Source of the DNA: Guyparkeria sp. SCN-R1
GTDB taxonomy: Bacteria > Pseudomonadota > Gammaproteobacteria > Halothiobacillales > Halothiobacillaceae
Assembly (NCBI RefSeq): GCF_003932495.1
Contig: NZ_QZMT01000006.1
Location: 1-64,000 of the forward strand
Direction: 5' to 3'
Length of the DNA stretch: 64,000 bases
How positions within the stretch are numbered: position 1 is the stretch's first letter; each line of letters opens with the position of its first letter. A program made the translations under genes and the position numbers. The notes below the pieces were generated by a model that saw nothing but the letters and a program-made list of their open reading frames with translations, had not been told where the DNA came from and did not search any database. This document shows, piece after piece, positions 44,502-52,028 of the stretch.

Positions 44502-46160
44502 ATGACCCACGCGCAAGTCATTCAATCGTCGGCCCGTGCCGACAGTGCCGATGCTGAACTGCTGGTCGTGCACGAGGCCACGCAATGGCTTTCGCACTTG
44601 AACGACCCCGACACCGTGATCGGCCGGATGCTGCGGTTGCTCTCGCAGATCACCGGCCTTAATCGCGGCCGCGTGGTGCTGCCCGATGCCAGCGGCGAGT
44701 TCATGGAGATCCGCTACGCCTACGGGCTCTCATCCGACGAGCGCGACCGCGGCCGCTACCGGGTGGGCGAGGGCGTGACCGGGCGGGTGATGCGCACCGG
44801 GCAGGTCGCGGTGGTCCAGGACATCGACGAGGAGCCGGTCTACCTGACCCGCGCGGTCGAGCGCGACACCCTGCCGCACGAGACGGTGGCCTTTTTGGCC
44901 GTGCCGATACTCAACGAGGACCAGCCGATGGGCGTACTCGGCGCGCACCGCATCCGCGAGCGCCACCGGCCGTTGCACCGGGACATCACGCTGCTGCGCA
45001 TCATGGCCGCGCTGATCGCCCGGGTGCTCAAGGTCGACGACCTGATTCGCGAGCAGACCGCCGCGCTGGCCGAGGAGAACGAATCCCTGCGCGAGGCGCT
45101 GTCGAGCAACCAGGAGGCGCGTCACGGCATTCTCGGCGAGAGCCCGGCGTTGCGTCAGGCCTTTCGCCAGACCCTGCACGTCTCGCCGACGCAGGCCACC
45201 GTGTTGCTCAACGGCGAGTCCGGCACCGGCAAGGAGCGATTTGCGCGCATGGTGCACTTGACCAGCCCGCGTTGCGACGGGCCGTTCATCGCCATCAACT
45301 GTGCGGCCATTCCCGATGCGTTGCTGGAGTCCGAGTTGTTCGGTCACGAGAAGGGGGCGTTCACGGGCGCGGTCTCGGCGAAGAAGGGCAGCGTCGAACT
45401 CGCCTCCGGCGGCACGCTGTTCCTCGATGAAATCGGAGACTTGGCCTTCGATTTGCAGTCCAAGTTGTTGCACGTGCTGGAAAAACAGACCATCCACCGC
45501 GTGGGTGGCACCAGGGACGTGCCGGTCGACGTGCGCATCATTGCCGCCACGCACAAGAACCTGCAGGAGGCGGTCAACCAGGGGCGCTTTCGCATCGACC
45601 TGTTCTACCGGCTGAACGTCTTTCCCATCCACCTGCCGGCCCTGCGCGAGCGCGACGGCGACGTGAAACTGCTCGCGCGGCACTTCCTGCAGGTCGCCAG
45701 TCAGGAGTTCGACCGCAACGCCACGTTCGAGGTGGGCGTGCTCGACCGGTTGGCGGCCTACAACTGGCCGGGCAACATTCGCCAATTGGAGAACGTGATC
45801 AAGCGGGCGGTGCTGGTGGCGCAGAACGGCTGGATCACCGTGGCCGATATCGAACTGATCCTGACCCACGAATCGCACGTCACCGACCACCTCGAGGCGG
45901 GTGGCACCCCAAACACACCCGAACCGCCCTCTGACTGGGGCGCGGCTGAAAGCGGCCGCCCGCGACAGGGTGGTCATGCATTCCCCCAACCCGCGGCGGT
46001 AACCGAGCGCAGTTATCGGTGGGTGCGCGAGGACGAAGCCGAGTCGCTGCTCCAGGCATTGCAGGAAACGGGCGGGAACAAGACGCAGGCCGCCAGGCGA
46101 TTGGGCATGACGACCCGGCAGTTCCGCTATCGTCTCGATAAACTGCACTTGAGCGGGTAA
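44502..46160 (+). CDS. NifA-like sigma-54 enhancer-binding activator (GAF-AAA-Fis)
   Basis: Transcription activator of 552 residues from ATG 44502 (GGAG 8 nt before). N-terminal GAF sensor about 15-185; AAA+ domain about 205-435 with Walker A NGESGTGKE, the sigma-54 contacting GAFTGA loop, Walker B LFLDEIGD and the arginine finger region; Fis-type helix-turn-helix at the C-terminus (GGNKTQAARRLGMTTRQFRYRL). This is NifA domain order, but no nif genes are present. It is divergent from nrtABD, whose promoter is sigma-54 type, so it is the likely activator. The GAF ligand is unknown. Confidence 0.92.
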   Translation: MTHAQVIQSSARADSADAELLVVHEATQWLSHLNDPDTVIGRMLRLLSQITGLNRGRVVLPDASGEFMEIRYAYGLSSDERDRGRYRVGEGVTGRVMRTGQVAVVQDIDEEPVYLTRAVERDTLPHETVAFLAVPILNEDQPMGVLGAHRIRERHRPLHRDITLLRIMAALIARVLKVDDLIREQTAALAEENESLREALSSNQEARHGILGESPALRQAFRQTLHVSPTQATVLLNGESGTGKERFARMVHLTSPRCDGPFIAINCAAIPDALLESELFGHEKGAFTGAVSAKKGSVELASGGTLFLDEIGDLAFDLQSKLLHVLEKQTIHRVGGTRDVPVDVRIIAATHKNLQEAVNQGRFRIDLFYRLNVFPIHLPALRERDGDVKLLARHFLQVASQEFDRNATFEVGVLDRLAAYNWPGNIRQLENVIKRAVLVAQNGWITVADIELILTHESHVTDHLEAGGTPNTPEPPSDWGAAESGRPRQGGHAFPQPAAVTERSYRWVREDEAESLLQALQETGGNKTQAARRLGMTTRQFRYRLDKLHLSG

Positions 46161-46273
46161 GGACGCCCGGTTGGCCAGGTCGTGGTCGCGAGTGGAACTT
46201 CACGAAAGCGGTCTAGACTAAGTGGCACGTCGTGGTTGCGGCGTTAAGTCGATTTCAACCAGAGGGAAATGTG

Positions 46274-46672
46274 ATGAAACGAGTCGCCCGAATCGTCAGC
46301 CCATTCGTGATCGCCTCATTCACCGTCGGCAGCATGCCGGCGATGGCTACCCCGTCGGCCGTGGCCGATGGGCTGGTCACGACCCAGGAAGCGGTGAGCG
46401 CCGATCAGGCCAGCGCCGATCGTGAGCGGATTGTCGAGCTGCTGTCCCGCGATGAGGTGCGTGACCAGCTGATTGCCCAAGGTGCCGATCCGGCACAGGT
46501 CGAGGAGCGTGTCGCCGCCTTGTCCGATCAAGAGGTGCGCGAGATGAATGAACGTCTTGATCAGATGCCTGCCGGCGCCAGTAGCGTCGTTGGTGTGCTG
46601 TTTGCGGTGTTCGTGATCTTGCTGGTCACCGATTTGCTGGGCTTGACCAACGTGTTCCCGTTCACCCGCTGA
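46274..46672 (+). CDS. PA2779-type small secreted protein
   Basis: Protein of 132 residues: signal peptide 1-28 (cut after AMA), an amphipathic helical region (about 40-100: RERIVELLSRDEVRDQLIAQGADPAQVEERVAALSDQEV, seen by its heptads) and a C-terminal membrane helix (about 105-126, VVGVLFAVFVILLVTDLL). It matches the PA2779 family, which is nearly always followed by a PA2778-type peptidase gene as here. Start 46274 is preceded by GAGGG. Function unknown. Confidence 0.85.
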   Translation: MKRVARIVSPFVIASFTVGSMPAMATPSAVADGLVTTQEAVSADQASADRERIVELLSRDEVRDQLIAQGADPAQVEERVAALSDQEVREMNERLDQMPAGASSVVGVLFAVFVILLVTDLLGLTNVFPFTR

Positions 46673-46690
46673 TAGCGAGTCGTCGCGAGC

Positions 46691-47626
46691 ATGCGATATC
46701 GATCGATGAAAAGCGCCCGCTGGTCGGGCGCTTTGTTGTTTTTGGCGGCCGCCTTGTTGAGTGGCTGCGCCACGACGCCGCCGTTGTCCGAGGACACGCA
46801 TTCTGCCGTACCGGAGCGACATCTGATCGAGGAGGTGCCGTTTCACGGGCAGCGTGATTACCAGTGTGGTCCCGCGACATTGGCCATGGTGCTCGACCAG
46901 GGTGGCCGGACGGCCAGCGTCGACGAGCTGATCCCGCAGGTGTTCCTGCCCGGCCGCGAGGGCAGCGTCCAGCCGGAAATGCTGGCCACCGTTCGTCGTC
47001 ACGGGCTGATTCCGTTCGTCATTCCGGGGCGGCTGGATGCCGTCTTGCAGGAGGTGGCGGCGGATCGGCCGGTGGCCGTGCTGCAGAACCTGTCCCTGCC
47101 GTGGTGGCCGATGTGGCACTACGCGGTGGTGATTGGTTACGACCTCGACGACGAACGCCTGGTGCTTCACAGCGGCGAGACACCACGCATGGACGTTTCC
47201 ATGGGGCGCTTTGATGCCACTTGGGCGCGTTCGGATCGCTGGGCCTTCGTCGCCTTACCGCCGGGCGAATTGCCGGCCTCGGGCGTGGATCGCGAGTCCG
47301 CCAAGGCCATCTCGGCATTCGAGTCGGTGCAGGGGGCCGATACCGCGCTGCCAGCCTGGCAGGCGCTGGCCGACCGTGAACCCTCGTTGGCCCTGGCGCA
47401 GTTCGGACTGGGGAATGCCCTGGCCGCCACCCGTGACCTACGCGAGGCGGCCCGAGCCTTCGGCCGCGCGGTAGACGTGGACCCGGAGTTCGCGGCCGCC
47501 TGGCTGAACCTGGGGCTGGTGCTGCGCTCGCTCGACCGGACCGAGGAGGCCGAGGATGCGCTGCGTCGAGCCGCCGAAATCCCCGGCCCGTTGCAGGAAC
47601 GGGCACGAGAGCAGCGGGCCCGGTAA
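46691..47626 (+). CDS. PA2778-type C39-like cysteine peptidase lipoprotein with TPR
   Basis: Lipoprotein of 306-311 residues; the start is either ATG 46691 or ATG 46706 (MKSARWSGALLFL), both giving the lipobox LLSGC. The peptidase_C39-like domain (about 45-190) has the catalytic Cys in DYQCGPATLAMVL, the His in PMWHYAVVIGYD and an Asp-containing strand after it. A TPR segment follows (about 205-300). The first codons coincide with an intrinsic-terminator-like hairpin (46710-46744). It lies 18 nt after the PA2779-type gene. Confidence 0.87.
   Translation: MRYRSMKSARWSGALLFLAAALLSGCATTPPLSEDTHSAVPERHLIEEVPFHGQRDYQCGPATLAMVLDQGGRTASVDELIPQVFLPGREGSVQPEMLATVRRHGLIPFVIPGRLDAVLQEVAADRPVAVLQNLSLPWWPMWHYAVVIGYDLDDERLVLHSGETPRMDVSMGRFDATWARSDRWAFVALPPGELPASGVDRESAKAISAFESVQGADTALPAWQALADREPSLALAQFGLGNALAATRDLREAARAFGRAVDVDPEFAAAWLNLGLVLRSLDRTEEAEDALRRAAEIPGPLQERAREQRAR
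46710..46745 (+). terminator. Terminator-like hairpin inside the start of the PA2778-type gene
   Basis: Perfect 10-bp stem AAAGCGCCCG (46710-46719) / CGGGCGCTTT (46725-46734), five-base loop, then GTTGTTTTT. It has the form of a Rho-independent terminator for the upstream gene, yet it encodes the signal peptide of the next gene. Possible attenuator. Confidence 0.65.
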
Positions 47627-47732
47627 CTGGCACAGTAAACAGACGTCACAGACCGTTTTCGACGGGCAAGCCGTGGCGATTCGGATCAATCCGGGGCCGG
47701 TCCTCAGGCATGGCTTTTTGCCGGCGCGCGGG

Positions 47733-49136
47733 TCAGTTCGTGGGTTGACCGAGCTGCCGGTAAAGGGCTTCGTGTTCACTGACCGCCTTGCCGGCCAGGG
47801 CGTAGCCGGCGAGTTGGCCGCGGCTCACGAAGTCGTTGCGTTGGCCCTCGGGCACGGTGTGCGGGGTCCAGCGGCCCAGGTCGGCAAGCCGACGGTCGGG
47901 CGGGCAGAGCATGATCGGCAGGCTGGGGGTCTTGACGCGAATCGCGGCCGGGCGGTGCTCGAACGGCACGCAGTCACCGCTCAGGGCCGCGGCGGCGGTC
48001 GTGGCCATGCGGCGGATCGGCTCGATGAAGAAGTAGCTGCGCCCCTTGATCTCGGCGCAGTCGCCGATGGCGTAGACGTGCGGGTCGCTGGTCTGCATGG
48101 TCTGCGCCGAGGCGAGAATGCCGCGGTTGATGACCAGCCCGGCGCGCTGGGCGAAATCGGTGTTGGGCACCAGGCCCATCGCGGAAATCACCTCGTCGGT
48201 ATGGATCTCCCCGCCGTTAGTCAGCGTCACCTTCAGGCGCCCGCCGCTTTGATCGACGCGGGCGAGGCTGGTGCCGGGGCGAAAATCCACGCCCTTGGCC
48301 GAGAGATGCCGGCCCAACTCGTTGCCCAGCGGGGCGGGGGCGAGCCGGTCGAGCATGCGTTCGCCGAGATCGAGCACGGTGACGCGATGGCCGCCGGCGG
48401 TCAGATCCTCGGCCAGTTCCACGCCGATCAGGCCGGCGCCGATGATGGTGACGTGGCGCGGTTCGCCGTCGAGACGGGCGCGCAGGCGCTGGTAGGCGGC
48501 GAGATGATTGAGCCGCGTGATGCGAGGGGCGGCATCGCCGTCGAAGGCGCGAAAGCGCTGGCGGGCACCGAGGGCGAGCACCAGCTCCCCGTAGTGGACC
48601 GGGCCGCGGGTGGTCAGCAGGCGCTTGCCGTCGGTGTTCAGCGCCAGCACCGAGGTGTTCGGTTGCAGGGTGATGCCCAGTTCGGCGGCCTTGGCCGGCC
48701 CGCTCTGCTCGACGAGATCCTCGGGGGCGCGGCCCTGGCTGATCGCCATCGACAGGCCCGGCTTGGTGTAGGCGGCCGCCTCGTCGTTGCTGATCAGGGT
48801 GATGGGGCGATCGGGGTCGCGGGCCCGAAGCTCTTCGGCGACCGTCCAGCCGGCGATGCCGGCGCCGACGATGACCACCGAATCCGGACCGCCCACGCCG
48901 CCCTGTGCCGCGCGGGGCCGCGGGGCATCGTTCTGCGCGGCGCGCTGGGCGGCGTACTCGTGCAGCGGCATGAAGTCGGCCTTGGTCACCCCGCACAGCG
49001 GGCAGTACCAGTCGTCGGGGATGTCCTCGAAGCGGGTCCCTGGCGCGATGCCGCTGTCCGGGTCGCCCTCGTCCTCGTCGTAGATCCAGCCGCAGACGGT
49101 GCAGATCCAGCGGATGTCTTCTTCAGGCGTGTTCAT
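47733..49136 (-). CDS. Rubredoxin-fused FAD-dependent NAD(P)H:rubredoxin reductase
   Basis: Fusion of 467 residues. The N-terminal rubredoxin (about 5-60) has iron ligands Cys12, Cys15, Cys45 and Cys48 ([10 protein letters not shown] and [12 protein letters not shown]). After a linker the reductase part (about 90-460) has an FAD site ([17 protein letters not shown]) and a NAD(P)H site ([15 protein letters not shown]), plus the YAIGDCAEI block. It would deliver electrons from NAD(P)H to rubredoxin and on to an acceptor such as an oxygenase or an oxidative-stress reductase. Last gene of the osmC operon, overlapped by a small ORF. Confidence 0.92.
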   Translation of the reverse strand: MNTPEEDIRWICTVCGWIYDEDEGDPDSGIAPGTRFEDIPDDWYCPLCGVTKADFMPLHEYAAQRAAQNDAPRPRAAQGGVGGPDSVVIVGAGIAGWTVAEELRARDPDRPITLISNDEAAAYTKPGLSMAISQGRAPEDLVEQSGPAKAAELGITLQPNTSVLALNTDGKRLLTTRGPVHYGELVLALGARQRFRAFDGDAAPRITRLNHLAAYQRLRARLDGEPRHVTIIGAGLIGVELAEDLTAGGHRVTVLDLGERMLDRLAPAPLGNELGRHLSAKGVDFRPGTSLARVDQSGGRLKVTLTNGGEIHTDEVISAMGLVPNTDFAQRAGLVINRGILASAQTMQTSDPHVYAIGDCAEIKGRSYFFIEPIRRMATTAAAALSGDCVPFEHRPAAIRVKTPSLPIMLCPPDRRLADLGRWTPHTVPEGQRNDFVSRGQLAGYALAGKAVSEHEALYRQLGQPTN

Positions 49137-49290
49137 GGCGGGTCACCTTGGTCTCGTTTACTTCATTGGGCGCCGACGGGCGCGGTTCTGCCTTGGGGCG
49201 GGTCACGTCGATGGCGGCGATGCACAGCCAGGCGAGCAGGCTGCCGGCCAGGAGCAGGATCGGCGTGCGTGCCGCGCGGGGCGCGGTCAT
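49123..49290 (-). CDS. Small single-TM protein in the osmC-rubredoxin operon
   Basis: ORF of 55 residues from ATG 49290: an Arg-rich start (MTAPRAART), one hydrophobic helix ([18 protein letters not shown]) and a polar tail ending TRHEHA. Its stop overlaps the rubredoxin-reductase start by 14 nt, and it fills most of the 196-nt gap after the dehydrogenase-like gene. The ribosome site is weak (AGGCG). Positive-inside topology and coupling to the next gene argue that it is real, but codon bias alone cannot settle it. Confidence 0.5.
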   Translation of the reverse strand: MTAPRAARTPILLLAGSLLAWLCIAAIDVTRPKAEPRPSAPNEVNETKVTRHEHA

Positions 49291-49332
49291 GACAGCGCCT
49301 GCTGGTTGTCGGATCGTGGGCGGGGCATGGGA

Positions 49333-50484
49333 TTAATCGATCAGTGCCTCGATTTCCTTGCGCAGATGCTTGATCGCCGGGGTGACGATCGCGACGAAGT
49401 AGGCCTCGCGCAGCTTGCGTTGGGCCGGGGCGTCGACGAGGTAGCCGTTCGCGCCGATGTGCAGCATGGCGCTGTTGGCCGCGCGCAGGGCGAGCTCGGA
49501 GCCGGCCAGTCGCAATTCCAGTACCTGGCGGAAATAGGCCGGGTCGGGGTTGTGCACGTCGGTGGCCAGTTCGCGGACCAGGGCGCGCGTATCTTCCAGG
49601 GCCTCGCGCAGCTCGTCGGGGCGATCGTCGAGGTAGCAGTTGACGTGGCCGAGGCGCGGTTCGACGTCCTCGCACAGGCGGATACAACCCTCGATCACGC
49701 CCGTGGCCATGCCCGCCTGCAAGAGGACGAAGCCGGCCTTGATGCGGTTGAGGAACGGGCCGACCGGATCGGCGATGATCTGGTTGTGCGGGATGAAGAC
49801 ATCCTTGAAGAACAGGGCGTAGGTGCCGGTGCCTTCCATGCCGCAGAACTCGACCAGTTGGCGAAACTCGAAGCCCGGGGTGTCGGTGTGGACCAGGGCC
49901 ATCACGTCGCGCGGGTTGTCGCCCTCGACGCGGAAGATCGAGCCGAACACGTGCGATTCGCCCAGGTTCGAGATCCACGGCAGCTGGCCATTGACGATGA
50001 AGCCGTCGGCGGTCTCCTCGGCGTGCAGCAGGATGTCCTCGATGCCGGCGAAGTACTTCATCGGGTTGGACAGGGCAGTGCCACCGAGCAGTTCGCCGCT
50101 GGAGAGCTTCGGCAGGACGGTGTCCTTGAGGTGCTGGTTGTCGGAATTCTCGACGTACCAGGCCACGGCGTCCTGGCACCAGGTCATGAAGCCGGTGGAC
50201 ATGCATTCGGCCGAGATGCGGTCCATGTCGTCGATGGCCGCGGCGATGTCCATGCCGGCCGGATTCTGTGAGGCGAGGTGGTGGCGATAGGCGCCGGCCG
50301 CACCGATTTCGTGCAACACGTCGGCGGGGTATTCGCCGTGGTCGATCGCGATCACCTTGGGCTTCAAGGCGCGGCGAATCACCGTGTCGAGGTCGGGCGT
50401 CGCGTCGGTTTTCAGGAACGCCGGTACGTCGGGCGGGGCCGCGGTGGGCCGGGCCGCCACGGGGTCGTGGGTGGCAAGATTCAT
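49333..50484 (-). CDS. Acyl-CoA dehydrogenase family flavoprotein
   Basis: Protein of 383 residues with the three-domain acyl-CoA dehydrogenase layout: helical N-domain, beta-domain (GGTALSNPMKYFAGIEDI, the VNGQLPWISNLGESHVFGSIF strands, FCGMEGTGTYALFF) and C-terminal four-helix domain. It is shorter in the N-terminal part than fatty-acid enzymes and has no obvious CoA-processing neighbours. Family members of this size include flavin-dependent monooxygenases and sulfur-acquisition proteins (SfnB, DszC-like), so a CoA substrate should not be assumed. Start 50484 has a perfect GGAGGTGAT site. Second gene in the operon after osmC. Confidence 0.8.
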   Translation of the reverse strand: MNLATHDPVAARPTAAPPDVPAFLKTDATPDLDTVIRRALKPKVIAIDHGEYPADVLHEIGAAGAYRHHLASQNPAGMDIAAAIDDMDRISAECMSTGFMTWCQDAVAWYVENSDNQHLKDTVLPKLSSGELLGGTALSNPMKYFAGIEDILLHAEETADGFIVNGQLPWISNLGESHVFGSIFRVEGDNPRDVMALVHTDTPGFEFRQLVEFCGMEGTGTYALFFKDVFIPHNQIIADPVGPFLNRIKAGFVLLQAGMATGVIEGCIRLCEDVEPRLGHVNCYLDDRPDELREALEDTRALVRELATDVHNPDPAYFRQVLELRLAGSELALRAANSAMLHIGANGYLVDAPAQRKLREAYFVAIVTPAIKHLRKEIEALID

Positions 50485-50503
50485 GGGATCACCTCCGGTA
50501 GAA

Positions 50504-50521
50504 GGCCCGGCGGACCGGGCC
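50504..50521 (-). other. Intercistronic hairpin between osmC and the ACAD-like gene
   Basis: Stem GGCCCGG / CCGGGCC with a four-base loop in the 58-nt gap, without a T run. It could act as an mRNA stability element or partial terminator that sets different levels of the two products. Confidence 0.4.
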
Positions 50522-50542
50522 GATTGGACGACGTCTCGGCGA

Positions 50543-51106
50543 TCAGGCGAGATGGCAGGAGAGGTCGACCGGACGGGTCATGGTGTTGGCCACCGGTGAC
50601 CACTTCTCGGCGGTGTCCAGCAGGTCCTGCAGATCTTCCTGGCTGATCGGGTCGACCGTCTCGACGTCGAAGTAGACGCGGATGGCGGTGAAGCCCAGCG
50701 GCTTGGATTCGTCGAGGTCACCCGTGCCCCAGACGGCGGTGACGTTGATGTCCGCTTCCATGTTCAGCTCGAGCTTGCTGATCTTGATCTGGCGCGCGGT
50801 GGCGTTGGCGTGGACGCCCACGGCCAGGCAGGCACCCAGCGCGGCCAGGGTGGCCTCGGACGGATTCGGGGCGGTGTCGTCGCCCAGCAGGTGCGGCGGC
50901 TCGTCGACCACCACCGGATCGAGGTCGCGGATGTAGGTCAGGTTGCGAAACCGGCCTTCGCAGACGGTCTTCGCCTTGAGCGTGACCACCGCATCCGGGT
51001 TGGCCTTGCCCTTTTCACTCAGTGCCTTGAGGCCGTCGGCATCGATTTCCTTGATCGCCTGGCGGATGCAGGACGGGGCGACGGGTTGGGCGGTTGCTGT
51101 GCTCAT
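50543..51106 (-). CDS. OsmC family protein, single-Cys variant
   Basis: OsmC/Ohr-fold protein of 187 residues. The first peroxidatic Cys is kept (Cys93 in LAALGACLAVGVHANA), but where the second active-site Cys is expected the sequence reads EKWSPVANT, with Ser170. A peroxidase cycle through the usual disulfide is therefore unlikely unless another Cys (C184 near the end) substitutes. First gene of the leftward operon with the ACAD-like protein and rubredoxin reductase, under a sigma-54-type promoter. Confidence 0.88.
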   Translation of the reverse strand: MSTATAQPVAPSCIRQAIKEIDADGLKALSEKGKANPDAVVTLKAKTVCEGRFRNLTYIRDLDPVVVDEPPHLLGDDTAPNPSEATLAALGACLAVGVHANATARQIKISKLELNMEADINVTAVWGTGDLDESKPLGFTAIRVYFDVETVDPISQEDLQDLLDTAEKWSPVANTMTRPVDLSCHLA

Positions 51107-51185
51107 GGGTATTCACTCCGGTTCTGGATTGGCTTGGACGTGGATCGGGATGTCTCTCGACGAATCCCGTCGTCGCCTACTGCAT

Positions 51186-51201
51186 TGCAGAGGCTGTGCC
51201 A
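51186..51201 (-). promoter_or_regulatory. Sigma-54 promoter of the osmC operon
   Basis: Reading leftward: TGGCAC, five bases, CTGCA, the same boxes and spacing as the nrtA promoter. Predicted start near 51175, about 70 nt before the osmC ATG. Confidence 0.72.
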
Positions 51202-51277
51202 AGAACCGTAAATTGCGTTGTGGCGCCGTTTGGAAGGGATTGTGCATGGCGCTGCCCCAGGGTGGGGCGGGCATTGT

Positions 51278-51290
51278 CGGACAATGTCCG
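51278..51290. promoter_or_regulatory. Enhancer-like dyad 1 (osmC-cynS)
   Basis: CGGACA-A-TGTCCG, perfect dyad; it overlaps a second perfect dyad ATTGTC-G-GACAAT at 51273-51285. Centre is about -109 from the predicted osmC start and -130 from the possible cynS start. Confidence 0.65.
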
Positions 51291-51309
51291 GTCTTTCGCC
51301 GGCGTGGGG

Positions 51310-51322
51310 CGGACAATGTCCG
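51310..51322. promoter_or_regulatory. Enhancer-like dyad 2 (osmC-cynS)
   Basis: Second identical copy of CGGACA-A-TGTCCG, 32 bp from the first (three helical turns), each preceded by GTGGGGCGG. Such paired, phased dyads about 100-140 bp upstream are typical of enhancer-binding protein sites. Confidence 0.65.
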
Positions 51323-51387
51323 GTTGGCGGCGTGTTGTTGCGCTGATCGAATGCGTAAGTGTTGGAAAGAAAAGGATAAGTGCTGCT

Positions 51388-51403
51388 TGGCAGGCTTCTT
51401 GTA
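51388..51403 (+). promoter_or_regulatory. Weak sigma-54-like element before cynS
   Basis: TGGCAG, five bases, TTGTA. The -24 box is good but the conserved C of the -12 GC is T, so this is only a possible promoter. Predicted start would be 51414, 57 nt before cynS. Confidence 0.3.
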
Positions 51404-51470
51404 ACGACAGGGGACAGTGGCCTTGACGGTCACGACGACAAACCCGATATCCCTTGACGGAGATGCCCGC

Positions 51471-51914
51471 ATGATGACCAAGCAAGCACTGACCGACCTG
51501 ATCCTGGAAAAGAAGACCGCGCTCGGCCTGTCCTGGGCCGATATCGCCAGTGGCGTAGACCTGTCCCCGACGTTCGTCACCTCGGCCTGTCTGGGCATGA
51601 ACAGCCTCAAGCCCGAGTTCGCCGACAAGCTGATCGCGATCCTCGAACTGCCCGCCGAGGCCAAGGCCGCGATCGAGGCTTGCCCCATGAAGACCTGGGA
51701 ACAGACCGTGCCGACCGACCCGCTCATCTATCGCCTCTACGAGGTCGTGGGCGTCTATGGTTCGACCATGAAGGAGCTGATCCACGAGGAATTCGGCGAC
51801 GGCATCATGAGTGCCATCGACTTCTCGCTCGACGTCGACCGCGAGGTCAACCCCGCCGGCGATCGCGTCGTGATCACCATGAACGGCAAGTTCCTGCCCT
51901 ACAAATCCTGGTAG
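51471..51914 (+). CDS. cynS: Cyanate hydratase (cyanase)
   Basis: Cyanase of 147 residues; decomposes cyanate with bicarbonate to carbamate, giving CO2 and ammonia. Catalytic residues align as Arg88, Glu91 and Ser114 (IYRLYEVVGVYG and GIMSAIDFSLDV), matching Arg96/Glu99/Ser122 of E. coli with a shift of eight. The N-terminal helical domain is the usual POU-like fold. ATG 51471 follows CGGAG by 8 nt; an in-frame extension to 51417 is not needed. Neighbouring carbonic anhydrase and Dab genes would link its CO2 product to carbon fixation. Confidence 0.96.
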   Translation: MMTKQALTDLILEKKTALGLSWADIASGVDLSPTFVTSACLGMNSLKPEFADKLIAILELPAEAKAAIEACPMKTWEQTVPTDPLIYRLYEVVGVYGSTMKELIHEEFGDGIMSAIDFSLDVDREVNPAGDRVVITMNGKFLPYKSW

Positions 51915-51946
51915 GCCGCTCGCGACGGAACCGCGAGCCGAACGTG

Positions 51947-51976
51947 AAAAGGGCGCGTCCGAGACGCGCCCTTTTT
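51947..51976. terminator. Bidirectional terminator between cynS and carbonic anhydrase gene
   Basis: Stem AAAAGGGCGCGT / ACGCGCCCTTTT with loop CCGAG and T/A tracts on both sides, between convergent genes. Confidence 0.88.
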
Positions 51977-52028
51977 ACATGACCGGCGGATGGCGATCCG
52001 TCCACCGGGATCGGCTTTGCCGACGCGA

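Larger units (their letters stand above)
51107..51470. other. Divergent osmC-cynS regulatory region
   Basis: No coding sequence. It contains a strong sigma-54 promoter toward osmC (51186-51201), a weaker sigma-54-like element toward cynS (51388-51403) and two identical dyads (51278-51290, 51310-51322) midway between, all listed separately. Confidence 0.75.

Noticed and set aside
46232-46260. TGGCAC followed by TTGC (about 46222-46239) as a sigma-54 promoter
   Set aside because: Spacing between the boxes is two bases too long, and sigma-54 spacing is strict.
47556-49292. 578-codon plus-strand frame opposite the rubredoxin-reductase
   Set aside because: Low-complexity Gly/Ala/Arg translation opposite a gene with clear FAD and rubredoxin motifs.
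51231-51246. TGGAAG-N5-GTGCA as a rightward sigma-54 promoter for cynS
   Set aside because: The -24 box is poor and it lies upstream of the dyads, which would put the enhancer inside the leader; the element at 51388 is better placed although also imperfect.
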